A stretch of DNA of 64,000 bases from Theocolax elegans (lineage: Eukaryota > Arthropoda > Insecta > Hymenoptera > Cerocephalidae): assembly GCA_026168455.1 (NCBI GenBank), contig CM047425.1:91639580-91703579 (forward strand), read 5' to 3'. This document shows, in pieces, positions 49,901-58,513 of the stretch. Position 1 is the stretch's first letter. Each line of letters opens with the position of its first letter. Both the position numbers and the translations under genes were made by a program. A model generated the notes under the pieces. It saw only the letters and a list, made by a program, of their open reading frames with translations. It was not told the DNA's origin and searched no databases.

Positions 49901-52078
49901 GAGATTGGTTTTCTGACGAGTTTGCTATTCAATTATAATCGATTAAAAAATCATGGGTATGAATAGAAGCAATACTTCAATTAAAAAAATTTTATCCGAT
50001 AATAAAGTGGAAAAGTGTGTATGCTTTAAACAAAATGCAAAACACGAACAATTTTCCAGGCAGCCATTGTCATTATTATAGGCTGCCGCCGCCGCTAAAG
50101 TCGATATAGAGGGAGCAAAGGTTGCAGGGCGCCAAGCGGCTTGCCGCCACTGCCGGACCCTTTTTCTGTCGCGCGCGGCTCGCGTGTCCGGGAAAACCCA
50201 TTTTCTTCCCTAGTCGTTTTTCTCGTCCCCTCTGATTTTCTTAGTATATTTCATTTCGAATATCTCATTTCTTCGCTTCCGCATTTCAGAGAAAAACTCG
50301 TCTTTCATCATATATTGATTCATTGGTAATTTCGTTTTGTTATTGTGCTCTTTTTTGTTAATTGCGTCTTTTTGATTGTTAAATTTAATAATATAAGCAA
50401 AGTTTGTATGTTAAGAAGTCTTTGTATGAATCAGAATTAATAATTTTTTTTGTGTTAAATTAAATTTCTGAATTAAAAGCACCACATTTCTGGGTCAAAT
50501 CAACGTTAATAGATATTTAATTAACTTTTTGGTGCTAATTAGTCTTTTTTTTATATTCATAGACTTTTGTTATATAATGAATTTAAATAACTGTACTAAC
50601 TATTGTCAAGTCAAATAAGATTTATAGTTATTTTATTAAAAAATAGTGCCTATTTGATTCATAACGTTATCAACTATCTTAAACTCTTAGAGCAATCTGT
50701 GTAAGTGGAATTCACCAATAATCTTACATTTCAAATGAAATAAATAAAATTTTATTAATATTTCAAAGTTATAATCCGCGTAGTGGAAAAAGTGCAACAT
50801 TAATCTGTTAAATTAATTTTAATTACTTACATAAACCCTTACATTAAACGTAAAAGTTACATCTATTTATAATTACTATTAATTGAATTATTAATTGAAA
50901 ATTAATCTTTACATTGGTAAATTTTTTTCATATTATTTAGTGTAAAAATTATATTAAATTAATTTTTTGATGGAAAAAAATTTAGATTCAACTGGGTACA
51001 ATCAGTTGAAAATACTCTCACGTAGAGTACATTTTTTATTTCAAAAACTAAAAGTAAAGAATAGAATGAAGTATGTACATACGACTAGTTTGAGTAAATA
51101 TTTATTCGATATATAGTTTAAGTAAACGTTTGTTAAAAACGATGTTCATTTTCTGAATGAAAAGTTACGTGTCAATCATTATATTTTCGAAAGTTTACAT
51201 TAAATTGTTATGAATAGATACTCCATTAGAAGTTTGTGTGGTTTATTTTCGTCCAAAACATCGAATTGTTATTCTTTACTTTAAAGCGAATGTTCCGACG
51301 AAAAAGTGTTTTTAAACGAAAAAAGAAGAAAAACATTGTTCCTTTCATCGAAATAGTTAATTAATTTGTATTTGAATAGCAATACCTAGAAGAATAAGCG
51401 TTAACAAAAGAAAAAAGTTATGTCTACTGCAGTGACTTAAGATTACCAAAATAATGAATGTTTTTCATGAATTTAATTAGTTTCAACGATGTCATAATAT
51501 TGCACGTTATATGATAATGTAATTTTAGAGAAGTGTTTGTGTTTCACGTTAAATTAGTTTCTGCGAAAGACAAGAGGGAAAAATGTAGTTATACAACAAA
51601 AAAAAAAATAAATATTGCATCGGTATTTATTTGGAAGAACGAGAGCGTTCGGGATAACCATAACTTGTAAGCACAAGCATATATAGACGAGAAGAGATAA
51701 ACCTTGTGGAGCGTATAAAAAAAGGCGCGAGCGAGAAAGGGAGTAAGCGCATGTATATAGACGAAAGGCTGAACACCGCTGTTACGAAAACGTTGGTCCC
51801 GCAGAAACACATAGATAAGATGTACGGTCGCGTAGCGCGTGCGTGAGCGGGTTCGCAGCCACCACTGTCTATCGCACGTCCTTCGTTTATTTGCGCTACG
51901 TTCGATCACGATATTACGAGCTCCCGCACCAGAGGGGGATAGTCGGGTTGAAAATAGCATCGCGACGATATACCTAGGTGTATAATAAGCTCAAAACACC
52001 GAGATAAATATGTAAAAGATAAAGAGATAGCCGGCACAAGGTTACCTCATCGTCGTAAATATTGTCGTGATCTGCCAT
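23124..52078 (-). CDS. Membrane dipeptidyl peptidase, S9B family, DPP6/DPP10-type with intact active site (spliced, 16 coding exons)
   Basis: Coding exons, in transcript order: 52078-52046, 41049-40888, 39465-39313, 37238-37111, 37032-36821, 35171-35008, 34280-34177, 33497-33377, 33102-32867, 32475-32177, 27052-26898, 26283-26141, 25691-25497, 24586-24426, 23949-23738, 23267-23124 (2622 nt, 873 aa). Phases agree throughout. A short cytoplasmic N-terminus is followed by QRNW and one membrane anchor (about 26-47), a type II ectoprotein. The beta-propeller holds the Glu-Glu motif DWLYEEEIL (E230/E231) that binds the substrate N-terminus. The hydrolase domain keeps Tyr638 (oxyanion), Ser722 in GWSYGG, Asp801 in HGTADDN and His833. 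About ten N-glycosylation sequons are visible. The N-terminus and exon 2 are closest to vertebrate DPP6/DPP10, Kv4 channel partners that have lost the serine. This protein should cleave Xaa-Pro dipeptides from extracellular peptides; a channel role is possible. Drosophila omega (ome) may be its counterpart, but I could not test orthology. Confidence 0.95.
23738..23949 (-). CDS. Peptidase gene, coding exon 15 (catalytic Asp)
   Basis: [12 protein letters not shown] is followed by [20 protein letters not shown]. Asp801 is the triad acid and Asn803 the substrate-binding Asn of DPP4. Donor CAG|GTACGT. Confidence 0.96.
24426..24586 (-). CDS. Peptidase gene, coding exon 14 (nucleophile serine)
   Basis: Contains [20 protein letters not shown]; Ser722 lies in the canonical G-W-S-Y-G-G nucleophile elbow. 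Vertebrate DPP6 and DPP10 have lost this Ser. Ends in phase 1 at CG|GTACAC. Confidence 0.96.
25497..25691 (-). CDS. Peptidase gene, coding exon 13
   Basis: Encodes [20 protein letters not shown] and [20 protein letters not shown], the highly conserved D-G-R-G-S segment of S9 hydrolases. Splits a Glu codon at the donor GTAAGC. Confidence 0.95.
26141..26283 (-). CDS. Peptidase gene, coding exon 12 (start of hydrolase domain)
   Basis: Residues 590-636 and part of 637: [20 protein letters not shown] then RYPLVVQV. The next residue, Tyr638, is completed by exon 13 and corresponds to DPP4 Tyr547 of the oxyanion hole, which DPP6 has replaced. Confidence 0.94.
26898..27052 (-). CDS. Peptidase gene, coding exon 11
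   Basis: Completes [20 protein letters not shown] and [17 protein letters not shown], the C-x(5)-F-S-x-x-x-x-F-x-L-x-C-x-GPG block of the family. Donor AAG|GTCGGT is less usual but keeps phase 0. Confidence 0.92.
27053..32176 (-). other. Peptidase intron 10 (5.1 kb)
   Basis: AT-rich. It contains a CA/CG dinucleotide tract at about 29755-29815 (ACACACACGCGTACACACAC type), a pyrimidine-rich CT tract at 30085-30330 and TG repeats at 31745-31785. No exon is required, because exons 10 and 11 join in phase 1. Nothing else is supported. Confidence 0.6.
32109..32139. repeat. Decamer tandem repeat (ACCTATATAT)n
   Basis: Three near-perfect ten-base units, 38 bases downstream of the exon 10 donor in the intron. 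Confidence 0.8.
32177..32475 (-). CDS. Peptidase gene, coding exon 10 (CLSC plus charged insertion)
   Basis: Residues 438-537. After HLYRVSS and the conserved VCLSC (471-475), about 60 residues have no match in the vertebrate proteins: an Arg/Glu/Ala-rich helix-like part, then a Lys/Glu/Thr/Pro-rich tail ([20 protein letters not shown]). The family Cys that normally follows within a few residues is displaced to Cys540 in exon 11. The exon is CG-rich compared with its neighbours. Donor A|GTAAGT. Confidence 0.92.
32867..33102 (-). CDS. Peptidase gene, coding exon 9
   Basis: Seventy-eight complete codons with [19 protein letters not shown] and [18 protein letters not shown], the propeller blades before the cysteine-rich segment. 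Ends in phase 2 in the Ile codon of NETI. Confidence 0.94.
33377..33497 (-). CDS. Peptidase gene, coding exon 8
   Basis: Encodes [20 protein letters not shown] followed by [11 protein letters not shown], matching the conserved W-x-x-x-x-N-R-AQN block of the family. Donor CAG|GTGCGT. Confidence 0.94.
34177..34280 (-). CDS. Peptidase gene, coding exon 7
   Basis: Thirty-four complete codons: [20 protein letters not shown] followed by a lysine/proline linker ([11 protein letters not shown]). Corresponds to the AGSENPSISLHV region of DPP6. Two possible donors overlap (GTGTGAGT); only the second keeps phase with exon 8. Confidence 0.92.
35008..35171 (-). CDS. Peptidase gene, coding exon 6 (Glu-Glu motif)
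   Basis: Begins with the completed Glu230 and Glu231 ([13 protein letters not shown]). These residues anchor the free amino group of the substrate in DPP4. The exon continues with [15 protein letters not shown] and ends in phase 0 after RYPK. Confidence 0.94.
36821..37032 (-). CDS. Peptidase gene, coding exon 5
   Basis: Separated from exon 4 by a 78-base intron. Encodes the strand [20 protein letters not shown] and reaches LPDWLYE. The donor cuts the second Glu codon of the conserved EEE motif, so the motif is correct only when joined to exon 6. Confidence 0.94.
37111..37238 (-). CDS. Peptidase gene, coding exon 4
   Basis: Residues 117-158 and part of 159: [20 protein letters not shown] and [11 protein letters not shown], the usual propeller strand pair SPD-x-x-x-LL. 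Ends in phase 2, splitting an Arg codon. Confidence 0.93.
37946..37984. repeat. (GA)n microsatellite in peptidase intron 3
   Basis: About 19 uninterrupted GA units. The antisense reading makes a spurious Ser-Leu ORF. Confidence 0.95.
39313..39465 (-). CDS. Peptidase gene, coding exon 3
   Basis: Residues 66-116, first propeller blade ([20 protein letters not shown]) with three Asn-X-Ser/Thr sequons. In phase 0 at both ends; donor GTAAGT. Confidence 0.93.
40477..40534 (+). repeat. Short interspersed repeat, copy 2 (partner at 10064-10121)
   Basis: TTCGCGGGAATAAACG followed by TTTTACTCCCTTAATGCATA, in peptidase intron 2. Same orientation and spacing as the copy in PRDM intron 1. Confidence 0.65.
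40888..41049 (-). CDS. Peptidase gene, coding exon 2 (membrane anchor)
   Basis: Residues 12-65: juxtamembrane NPNQRNWRG, the hydrophobic anchor [20 protein letters not shown], then the start of the ectodomain. This exon is the part closest to vertebrate DPP6/DPP10 (QRNW[KR]GI-x-IALLVI). Acceptor GTCGCAG, donor GTAAGT. Confidence 0.93.
41050..52045 (-). other. Peptidase intron 1 (11 kb)
   Basis: The largest intron. It holds a candidate alternative first exon (42939-42971), CG-rich patches at about 42600-42900, 50080-50230 and 51820-51960, and TG/TA dinucleotide tracts at 42155-42190 and 42400-42535. The long stretch 43100-50050 is AT-rich with no supported feature. Short open frames on both strands here are not supported by composition or splice sites. 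Confidence 0.6.
42939..42971 (-). CDS. Candidate alternative first exon of the peptidase gene
   Basis: ATG at 42971 in good context (G at -3 and +4) opens [11 protein letters not shown] and reaches GAG|GTAAAA after exactly 11 codons, in phase 0. Like the upstream first exon it is 33 nt and ends in Glu before the shared exon. This would give an isoform with a different cytoplasmic tail (Cys present, fewer acidic residues). A third possible start is the ATG directly before exon 2 (41058-41056, MSQ-ELV) if transcription begins inside the intron. Support is from sequence only. Confidence 0.35.
52046..52078 (-). CDS. Peptidase gene, coding exon 1 ([11 protein letters not shown])
   Basis: Eleven codons, acidic, ending in phase 0 at GAG|GTAACC. 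It joins the second exon to read [17 protein letters not shown]. The same split, a short variable N-terminus joined to an E-L-V-x-S-N-P exon, is known for vertebrate DPP6 and DPP10, whose isoforms differ only in the first exon. Confidence 0.8.
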
Positions 52079-52430
52079 TGGGGTATGCTGCGGCGACGGT
52101 AGGTCCTAAGCGCGCCCCGTCGAGGTCAGAGGATCCCAGGCGCGCGCGCTCACACCTCGTTCCGACCCGGAGTCGCGGTTTCTCGGTACTGAACCAGGGG
52201 GTAGAGAGATGATGCCGAAGATCGCCTCTATGGAGTCTGCGCGCTTCGGAAGCTGCGCGCTGAGCTTGCGGAGTCTCAACCCCTCCATGTCATAACTATA
52301 CAACGGGGAAAGAGAAGGAGAGAGTCACCGATGAGCTTTCACGCGAAATGCTTTCTCGCGAGCGCCTCCCCGGATCGAATTACGTAATGCGCGCGGCTAA
52401 TCAAAATCCTCCCTTTATTCCTTTTATTTC
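52079..52430 (-). promoter_or_regulatory. 5' leader and CG-dense promoter region of the peptidase gene
   Basis: CG-dense sequence extends upstream of the first exon. The leader contains a 65-codon ORF (52303-52106, starting MYSYDMEGLRLRK) that stops before the main ATG. It would be an upstream ORF if transcription starts beyond 52303, and shows no known domain. No clear TATA box was seen. Confidence 0.45.
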
Positions 52431-54186
52431 TTGCACACGCAAGAGTAATGAGTTTTTAGTTCTTCTAAGTGATCGAGCTTTTCTATATACATACCGATAT
52501 CGAAGTAACTACTCCCGGTTACCTTTTTTTTCCTTTCCCTTTTCATTCTATATACCTTTGCAAATTCAATTGCTACGAGATATATTTGCGTCTATGTATT
52601 TACACGTACAACAAGCCGAAGACGAGATAGTCCTTTATTCTTGATTGCTTTCGTTGCGCGGTATTTAGTTTTTTGGACAGCTGACAGGTCCTGTTGATCG
52701 CTTCACCGGATAAAGACGTCTTTTCTCAGCCGCAATCGAGACATTGGCTTCCATTATCTTCACTAACAGAAGTGACACTCAAGTTAAAATGTTTAATTTC
52801 AGTTTCACTTTATTAATATTAAAATTGACGGAACAGATATTGACGATCTGTTGATTATTATGCATCAAAGAAAAATAAAAACTAGTTACGTACTTTAATG
52901 AAATACGACCTCTTCTTATTACAAAATCATGTATTAAAATAAATTTGAAATAATGTTAATTTATAATTTATATTTTAACACTTTTTTAAATGTAACAATA
53001 CTCCAAATCACTACTTTTTTACTGACTAAAAGTATTTAAACTACAGTATCGTATACGAAAGATAAAATAGAATTGTAAATCAATGTATTATATTTTTTGA
53101 AAATAAGGTGTATTCTAATTAAAATGTAAATTCAGCATAGTAAAAATATTAATTGAGTTATTTTTTTCAATTAGGATTCAGATAAATACGAACATTTTTA
53201 TCGGACAAATAAATTGACAAGTTCCATTTAAGTAGAATTAGTGTAAAAGTATTAATTTCCACTTTGGCTCAGATCCATATATACAAGACAGAGTAATTTA
53301 AAATATATGAGTAAAATATTACCCCAAGTCAGACTCAGCTTAGATCATCGGAAATTTAATATATAAAAACTTACTAATATGAGGGTTGTGTATAAATTTG
53401 TATAATTTAATAAAAAAAAGGATAACTTAATAGGTGTACGACATAACAAGTAACTGATTAACATAAAAAGAACATAATGTGATTTTAAATATAAAAACAT
53501 GATATATAAATGGCAAATTTAAATGTGACAAAAATATAGCGGTTTCTTAACGATACATTGATGTATAACTAATTATAAGATTACTTTTGATTACAATCGA
53601 TGGAAAAACACTAGACACTTTAAGTTTGCTTGAGAAATGTACGATTGTCTAGATGTGAAGTATGTAGTAATCTTCATAATGTTCAATGCTCTTAAAATAG
53701 TAACTGATGGAACTTTAATTATCAGTACACTTTTAGTCAATTAATTTGCAATAGTTTTGTAAGTATATTAACCGTATTTTTTCATACATTTATAAAACTG
53801 ACGCTAATAATATTAAAGTTGAATAAAAAATTTTCCGAAGTAACCTAAGTGTTGAATAAATAACTTTTAGGTTTAAAGGTAATATGACGGTTGTAGAAGA
53901 AAGTAAATATCATGAAATGAGATTTTTTAACACAGTTAGTCGTATAAAATGAATGTTTCATTTAATAAACATTTTAAATAAACATTTTATCCTGATGTGT
54001 AAAATCTTAAGTTATAACTATTGCGATTTAAATGAGTTTGATAGGTAAAGTTGGTTGAAAGTTTCATTCATTTTCAATGTAATAATTAATTTAAGGGGAT
54101 GCAATACTCAATTAGTTACCTACCGAGCCATATGAGACAATTATATATTTAATTAACTAATACATATTTTGAATAAAAGGAAATGA
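52431..54186. other. Intergenic AT-rich stretch
   Basis: After the CG-dense promoter region fades, no ORF with coding composition, no matched repeat and no RNA gene were seen here. Confidence 0.5.
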
Positions 54187-54402
54187 TGACATCATTGCCC
54201 TGTGTACTTGTATAATCTATTTTTCTGCAAAAAGTCAAACAGATATTTTAATTCGTATTAAAATGGTATTGGAAGGAAATTTTCACATAGCGGATATTAG
54301 GTTATAAAATTTCCTTCCAATCATTCTCGTTAATTATTGCATGTACATACTTTGCGCTTTGCTGAATTGCAGAAGATACCAATACGGAGGGCAATGATGT
54401 CT
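54187..54402. repeat. Palindrome P1 (degenerate copy of P2)
   Basis: Outer words GACATCATTGCCCT (54188) and AGGGCAATGATGTC (54388), and inner words ATTGGAAGGAAATTTT (54268) and AAAATTTCCTTCCAAT (54306), are exact inverted pairs with degraded sequence between. The same words in the same order form the better preserved palindrome at 54821-55238. Confidence 0.75.
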
Positions 54403-54459
54403 TGGTTTTACATTTATTCACGTATTTAATGATTAATTAACAAAATGCGTGTGCCATTA

Positions 54460-54780
54460 CTCGGTCGGTAAAAATTGACTATTACATCCCGTTAACGGGA
54501 TGTCGGACCCAAATTACAGGAATCTGCACCTTTCAACCCAAAAATTCTATCTATAATATTGAACTAAAAATCTAAAAAAATTTATACGGATAGCTTACAA
54601 CATTAGGAAAGGCTTGACGTTTGAGATTTTTTAAAGAAAAAATCATTTTTCATATAATTTTTGAATAAACAATTTTTGGTCGGTAATTATTAGTCAAAAA
54701 AAGGATAAATTTTCAACCCAAATGTTGTAATCAAATTATGAATTTAAAAATCTGGAAAAATTTGGGTATATTATTTTAAA
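54460..54780 (+). repeat. Repeat block D, copy 1
   Basis: Begins CTCGGTCGGTAAA, contains GGGATGTCGGACCCAAATTA and ends after TTTGGTCGGTAATTA. Copies lie at 55200-55500 (same orientation) and 63058-63255 (inverted). Confidence 0.75.
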
Positions 54781-54820
54781 CTTTAACCTTATTTAAAACA
54801 TTTTCTTCGTCTGACGTCCC

Positions 54821-55238
54821 CGTAAGGGGATAGTATACTCAATATTTACCGACCGAGTCAATAGAGATGAAAAAATTATTCTGGTAAAATAAATAAAACA
54901 AATTATGCAAAATAAAGACATCATTGCCCTTCGTTTAACTATTATCTATCACTGTGTGAAATTACAAAGAAAAATAGTGTTGCATTAGAAAATGGCATTG
55001 GAAGGAAATTTGACTCTTTGTCTGCTTCCAATGTTGCAAATCTAGTAAATTTCCTTCGAATGCCATCTTCTAACGCAACATTATTTTTCTTTGAAATTTC
55101 ACACAGTGATAAATAATAGTTAAACGAAGGGCAATGATGTCTTTATTTTGCATAATTTGTTTTATTTATTTTACCAGAATAATTTTTTCATCTTTATTGA
55201 CTCGGTCGGTAAATATTGAGTATACTATCCCCTTTACG
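54821..55238. mobile_element. Long perfect-looking palindrome P2 (191-bp arms)
   Basis: Arms 54821-55011 and 55047-55238 are reverse complements with very few mismatches, separated by a 35-base loop. Arm markers: AGTATACTCAATATTTACCG, AAAGACATCATTGCCCTTCG and GGCATTGGAAGGAAATTT. The high arm identity implies recent origin or ongoing correction between arms. It has no ORF. A transcript would fold into a hairpin of about 190 base pairs. Confidence 0.85.
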
Positions 55239-55500
55239 AGATGTCGGACCCGAGTTACAGGGATCTACACTATTCAACATAAGAATTATGTTGGAAATGT
55301 TGAACTATAAATCTGAAAAAATTAATATAGCTCGTTTTAAACAAAAGTGAGGGAATGACGTTTTGATTTTTTTTCCGAAAAAAATAAATTTGTTAATAAT
55401 AATTGAATGAACAATTTTCGGTCGGTAATTAATGGTCTGAAAAGGCATGAATTTTCAACGCAAAAATCATAATTAAATTACAGATTTAAAAATATGAATT
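55200..55500 (+). repeat. Repeat block D, copy 2
   Basis: CTCGGTCGGTAAATATTGAG at its start overlaps the right arm of P2. It contains ATGTCGGACCCGAGTTACAG and ends near TTTTCGGTCGGTAATTAATG. Closest to the inverted copy at 63 kb: about 90 bases around TTAATAATAATTGAAT differ at only a few positions. Confidence 0.8.
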
Positions 55501-57930
55501 AAGCAATTCCAATTCGTGAAGCAAGCAATTGCATTGTACATTAGAACATTTTTTCAAAATTTATTGCATGTATTAGCTGTATTGATTGAAATGTCACCAT
55601 TATTTGGTCAATTTCAGGTGAAACGCTTTATTTTGTCAAGTTTGGCCAAACATATGCACATGCAAGGAAGTGATAAAATGTAAAAATGTAATGTTGTAAA
55701 AAACACAAAATCTGTAAATTTCCCGCTGGATTTTATGAATAAAATTAATAAATTTAATATTAAATAAGTACAAAACGACAGAAAAATAGTTTATAAAATT
55801 TTAATATTTATTATAGTAAAAAATTATACTTATACTCCATTAAAATTTAATCTCACAGAATGTCGATTTTAATTAATTAATTAATATAAAATAATTCACT
55901 TTTGTTCTCAGTCATCCAAAATTTTTATTTACTTTCTATTTTAAACAGTTTTACTATCATTAAATTGAATTTATTTATATTTTTACAATAACATATATAT
56001 GCTATTATAAAATTTTAGTACATAGAAATAAATATTTCAAATATATTTATTATTCTGTCTTTTTAAATTTGTAAACTACATTTTCTTAATGTATAATTTA
56101 CAATATCATTGCATTTACAGAAATGCAGTTGTATTAAAAATTCGTAATTAAGGCAAGTAAATAAAATTTTTACAAAGTCAGTAAACAATATAATTATTAT
56201 GAAGTTAATTAAATTAAATGTTGACGCGATAAACAATCCTACTTTAATCAAAATTGTTTAAGATCACTCGATATCCATTACCTAAATATTGATTTCACGT
56301 AATTTAAAGAATAAAGAAAATGTAGATTTTGAATACAAAATTTTTTAATTTAAAAATTGCATAAAAATTGTTATGCACTAATTCCAATAAGCAACAAATA
56401 AGAAGTATCATTTCGAATTCTCTGCTCTGAAAATATTCAATATCATATATTGAATATGTATTTGAATATATAATATTTATACAATTGAATTTGTGAAATA
56501 ATACAAGTATTTTACACTATCTGTATTTGATACTAAACACAATTATTTAATAAGCGTTTGTTAAGCATTTGTAATATATCTGTTTATATATTTTGTTTTT
56601 TCTCATATTTATAAATTATTCAGTTTTTATTATTGTAAGACGTCCTTTATCTTGGTACATTTTACTACCCGTACAAGAACAAGCATCTGCGTATTTGGTG
56701 CATCGAAATGCATCTGATGCATATAAATGCATCTCGTATATATAAGGTAGCATTCAATTTCGTCCTTTCGATTACATGAACTATCATAGAAGGTGCGCTT
56801 TAGTTTATGGGTATTTTCGATTTATCAGTTAAGCGTTTATTAATTTTTACTGATGAAATTTAGATACACATGAGTTTATGAGGGTTCAGTGATTTATATA
56901 AGATACTAACAATAACGATGTTAATAATAGGTTTCAAGTAGAAAATATTAATAGTATTAGACGTTGAGCTATTTTACAACAGGTATACCGTTGAAAAATG
57001 AATTTTAATGTGTAGTTGTTGAAAATTTAATTTAAACAATGTTTTGCTATTTTATAACTAAATAAATAAAATTTATCATTTTTCTAAGGAGAAGCAACAT
57101 AAATATAGTTAGGATAGTGATATAATTAAAATTTCAGTTATTCTCTACTGATTTATGTGTTTAAATTATTTAAATATCAATGGTGTAATAGAACATTCCT
57201 ATAATAAAGGAATAATATATTTCCACATACATATCAAAGATTTATTTCACTTTATTCTTTTATATTATATGTATGCATACAATTGTAATGTACATGTGAC
57301 TATATTGTACAAATGTAAGAAGTTTACCTTTTGAATATCAATTAAAAACTTCTAATTTTATTAACACTTGTATAATTCTTTCACTCGTTTACTATGCATA
57401 CTGAACAACAGACAGAAAATTCAGAAGAAATTTATATATCATACAATATGATGATATTAAATAGTTACTTACTTTACAATACATTAATATATCATTTTAA
57501 CTATATATTTATGTATTACATTATTATTTATGTCATTCAATCCACAAGTAAGAGTTTCTTTTTTTGTAAATAACATTACGTAAAATGTGTTTTTACTGCA
57601 CTTTATGTAATACAGTGATAAGAATAATATTTTCTGTAATTTAAAGTTGTTTTTTTTTATTTCAATATATAATGAGGTATATAGTCTCTTAATATCATAT
57701 TGTTTAACTTTTCTTTGTATTATAAACACAAACTTTATACAAGTAATTATAAATAATTGTCATTGTACGGAAAAGATCAGAAATAAACGTTTTTCTGATT
57801 TAAAATAGCACATGATTTTTATTATTATAAATAGTTTAAATATTTAAAGACTCAAGAATTGATTAGATTTGATCACTCTGTAGGTATGTAGCATTTTATA
57901 TCACAAATTAATTTCATTAAACTTTCAAAC
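55501..57930. other. AT-rich intergenic stretch downstream of HACD3
   Basis: No coding-like ORF and no matched repeat. Open frames at 56063-56251 and 57484-57729 are Asn/Ile/Phe/Lys-rich products of base composition. Confidence 0.55.
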
Positions 57931-57950
57931 TGTTCAATTTTATTTTTTAT

Positions 57951-58513
57951 TTATGACTTCTTCTTAATCTTTGGTTTACTAAGTTTCTTATAGCGAACAC
58001 TATTCATATGAGACATCATAGCAAACATGCCAGGAATACACAACATGAGTAAGTATATTCTCATGAAGGTTGGAAAATGAAAACCAAAGTTCCACGTATT
58101 AGGCAAACTGACAGTAAATTTTCCAGTCTCTTCAAAATAAGGAATATTCCTTAATACTATTATTCCTTCAAACACAAATCCTAAAGGATATAATGGCATC
58201 CATATTGTGTATCTCAACCAAGTTAAAGTAGACATTTCTACTTTCAATAGTTGCGTTATATAATATGGGTATCTAACAACTTCTACCATTGTCCAGACTA
58301 AGAAAACGTAAAAAACAACTGGCTTTGGTTGCATTCTAGGTTCAGCTTCAATCATACAGAATAAAATAAATGCACGTCCACCCACTTGAAGAAAAGTAAT
58401 TAAAGGACTGCCTTTGGTATATCCGAATAATGGATGCATAACTTCTAAAAACTGAAGGATTTGTATAAACTTCATTGGATTACCAACAACTTCATACGTA
58501 TCTTTCATTGATT
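57951..58513 (-). CDS. HACD3: HACD3 exon 5 (catalytic domain)
   Basis: Residues 181-367. It includes LEVMHPLFGYTKGSPLITFL, the signature VEVVRYPYYI, catalytic Tyr289/Glu296, the last membrane segment and the lysine-rich tail. An ATG three codons in (58508) makes this exon look like a complete 185-aa ORF, but the family requires the upstream exons. AATAAA (TTTATT on the + strand) overlaps and follows the stop. Confidence 0.97.

Noticed and set aside
57951..58508. HACD3 as a complete 185-aa single-exon gene starting at 58508
   Set aside because: Upstream exons in matching phase supply the CS domain and first membrane segment, giving the usual family length.
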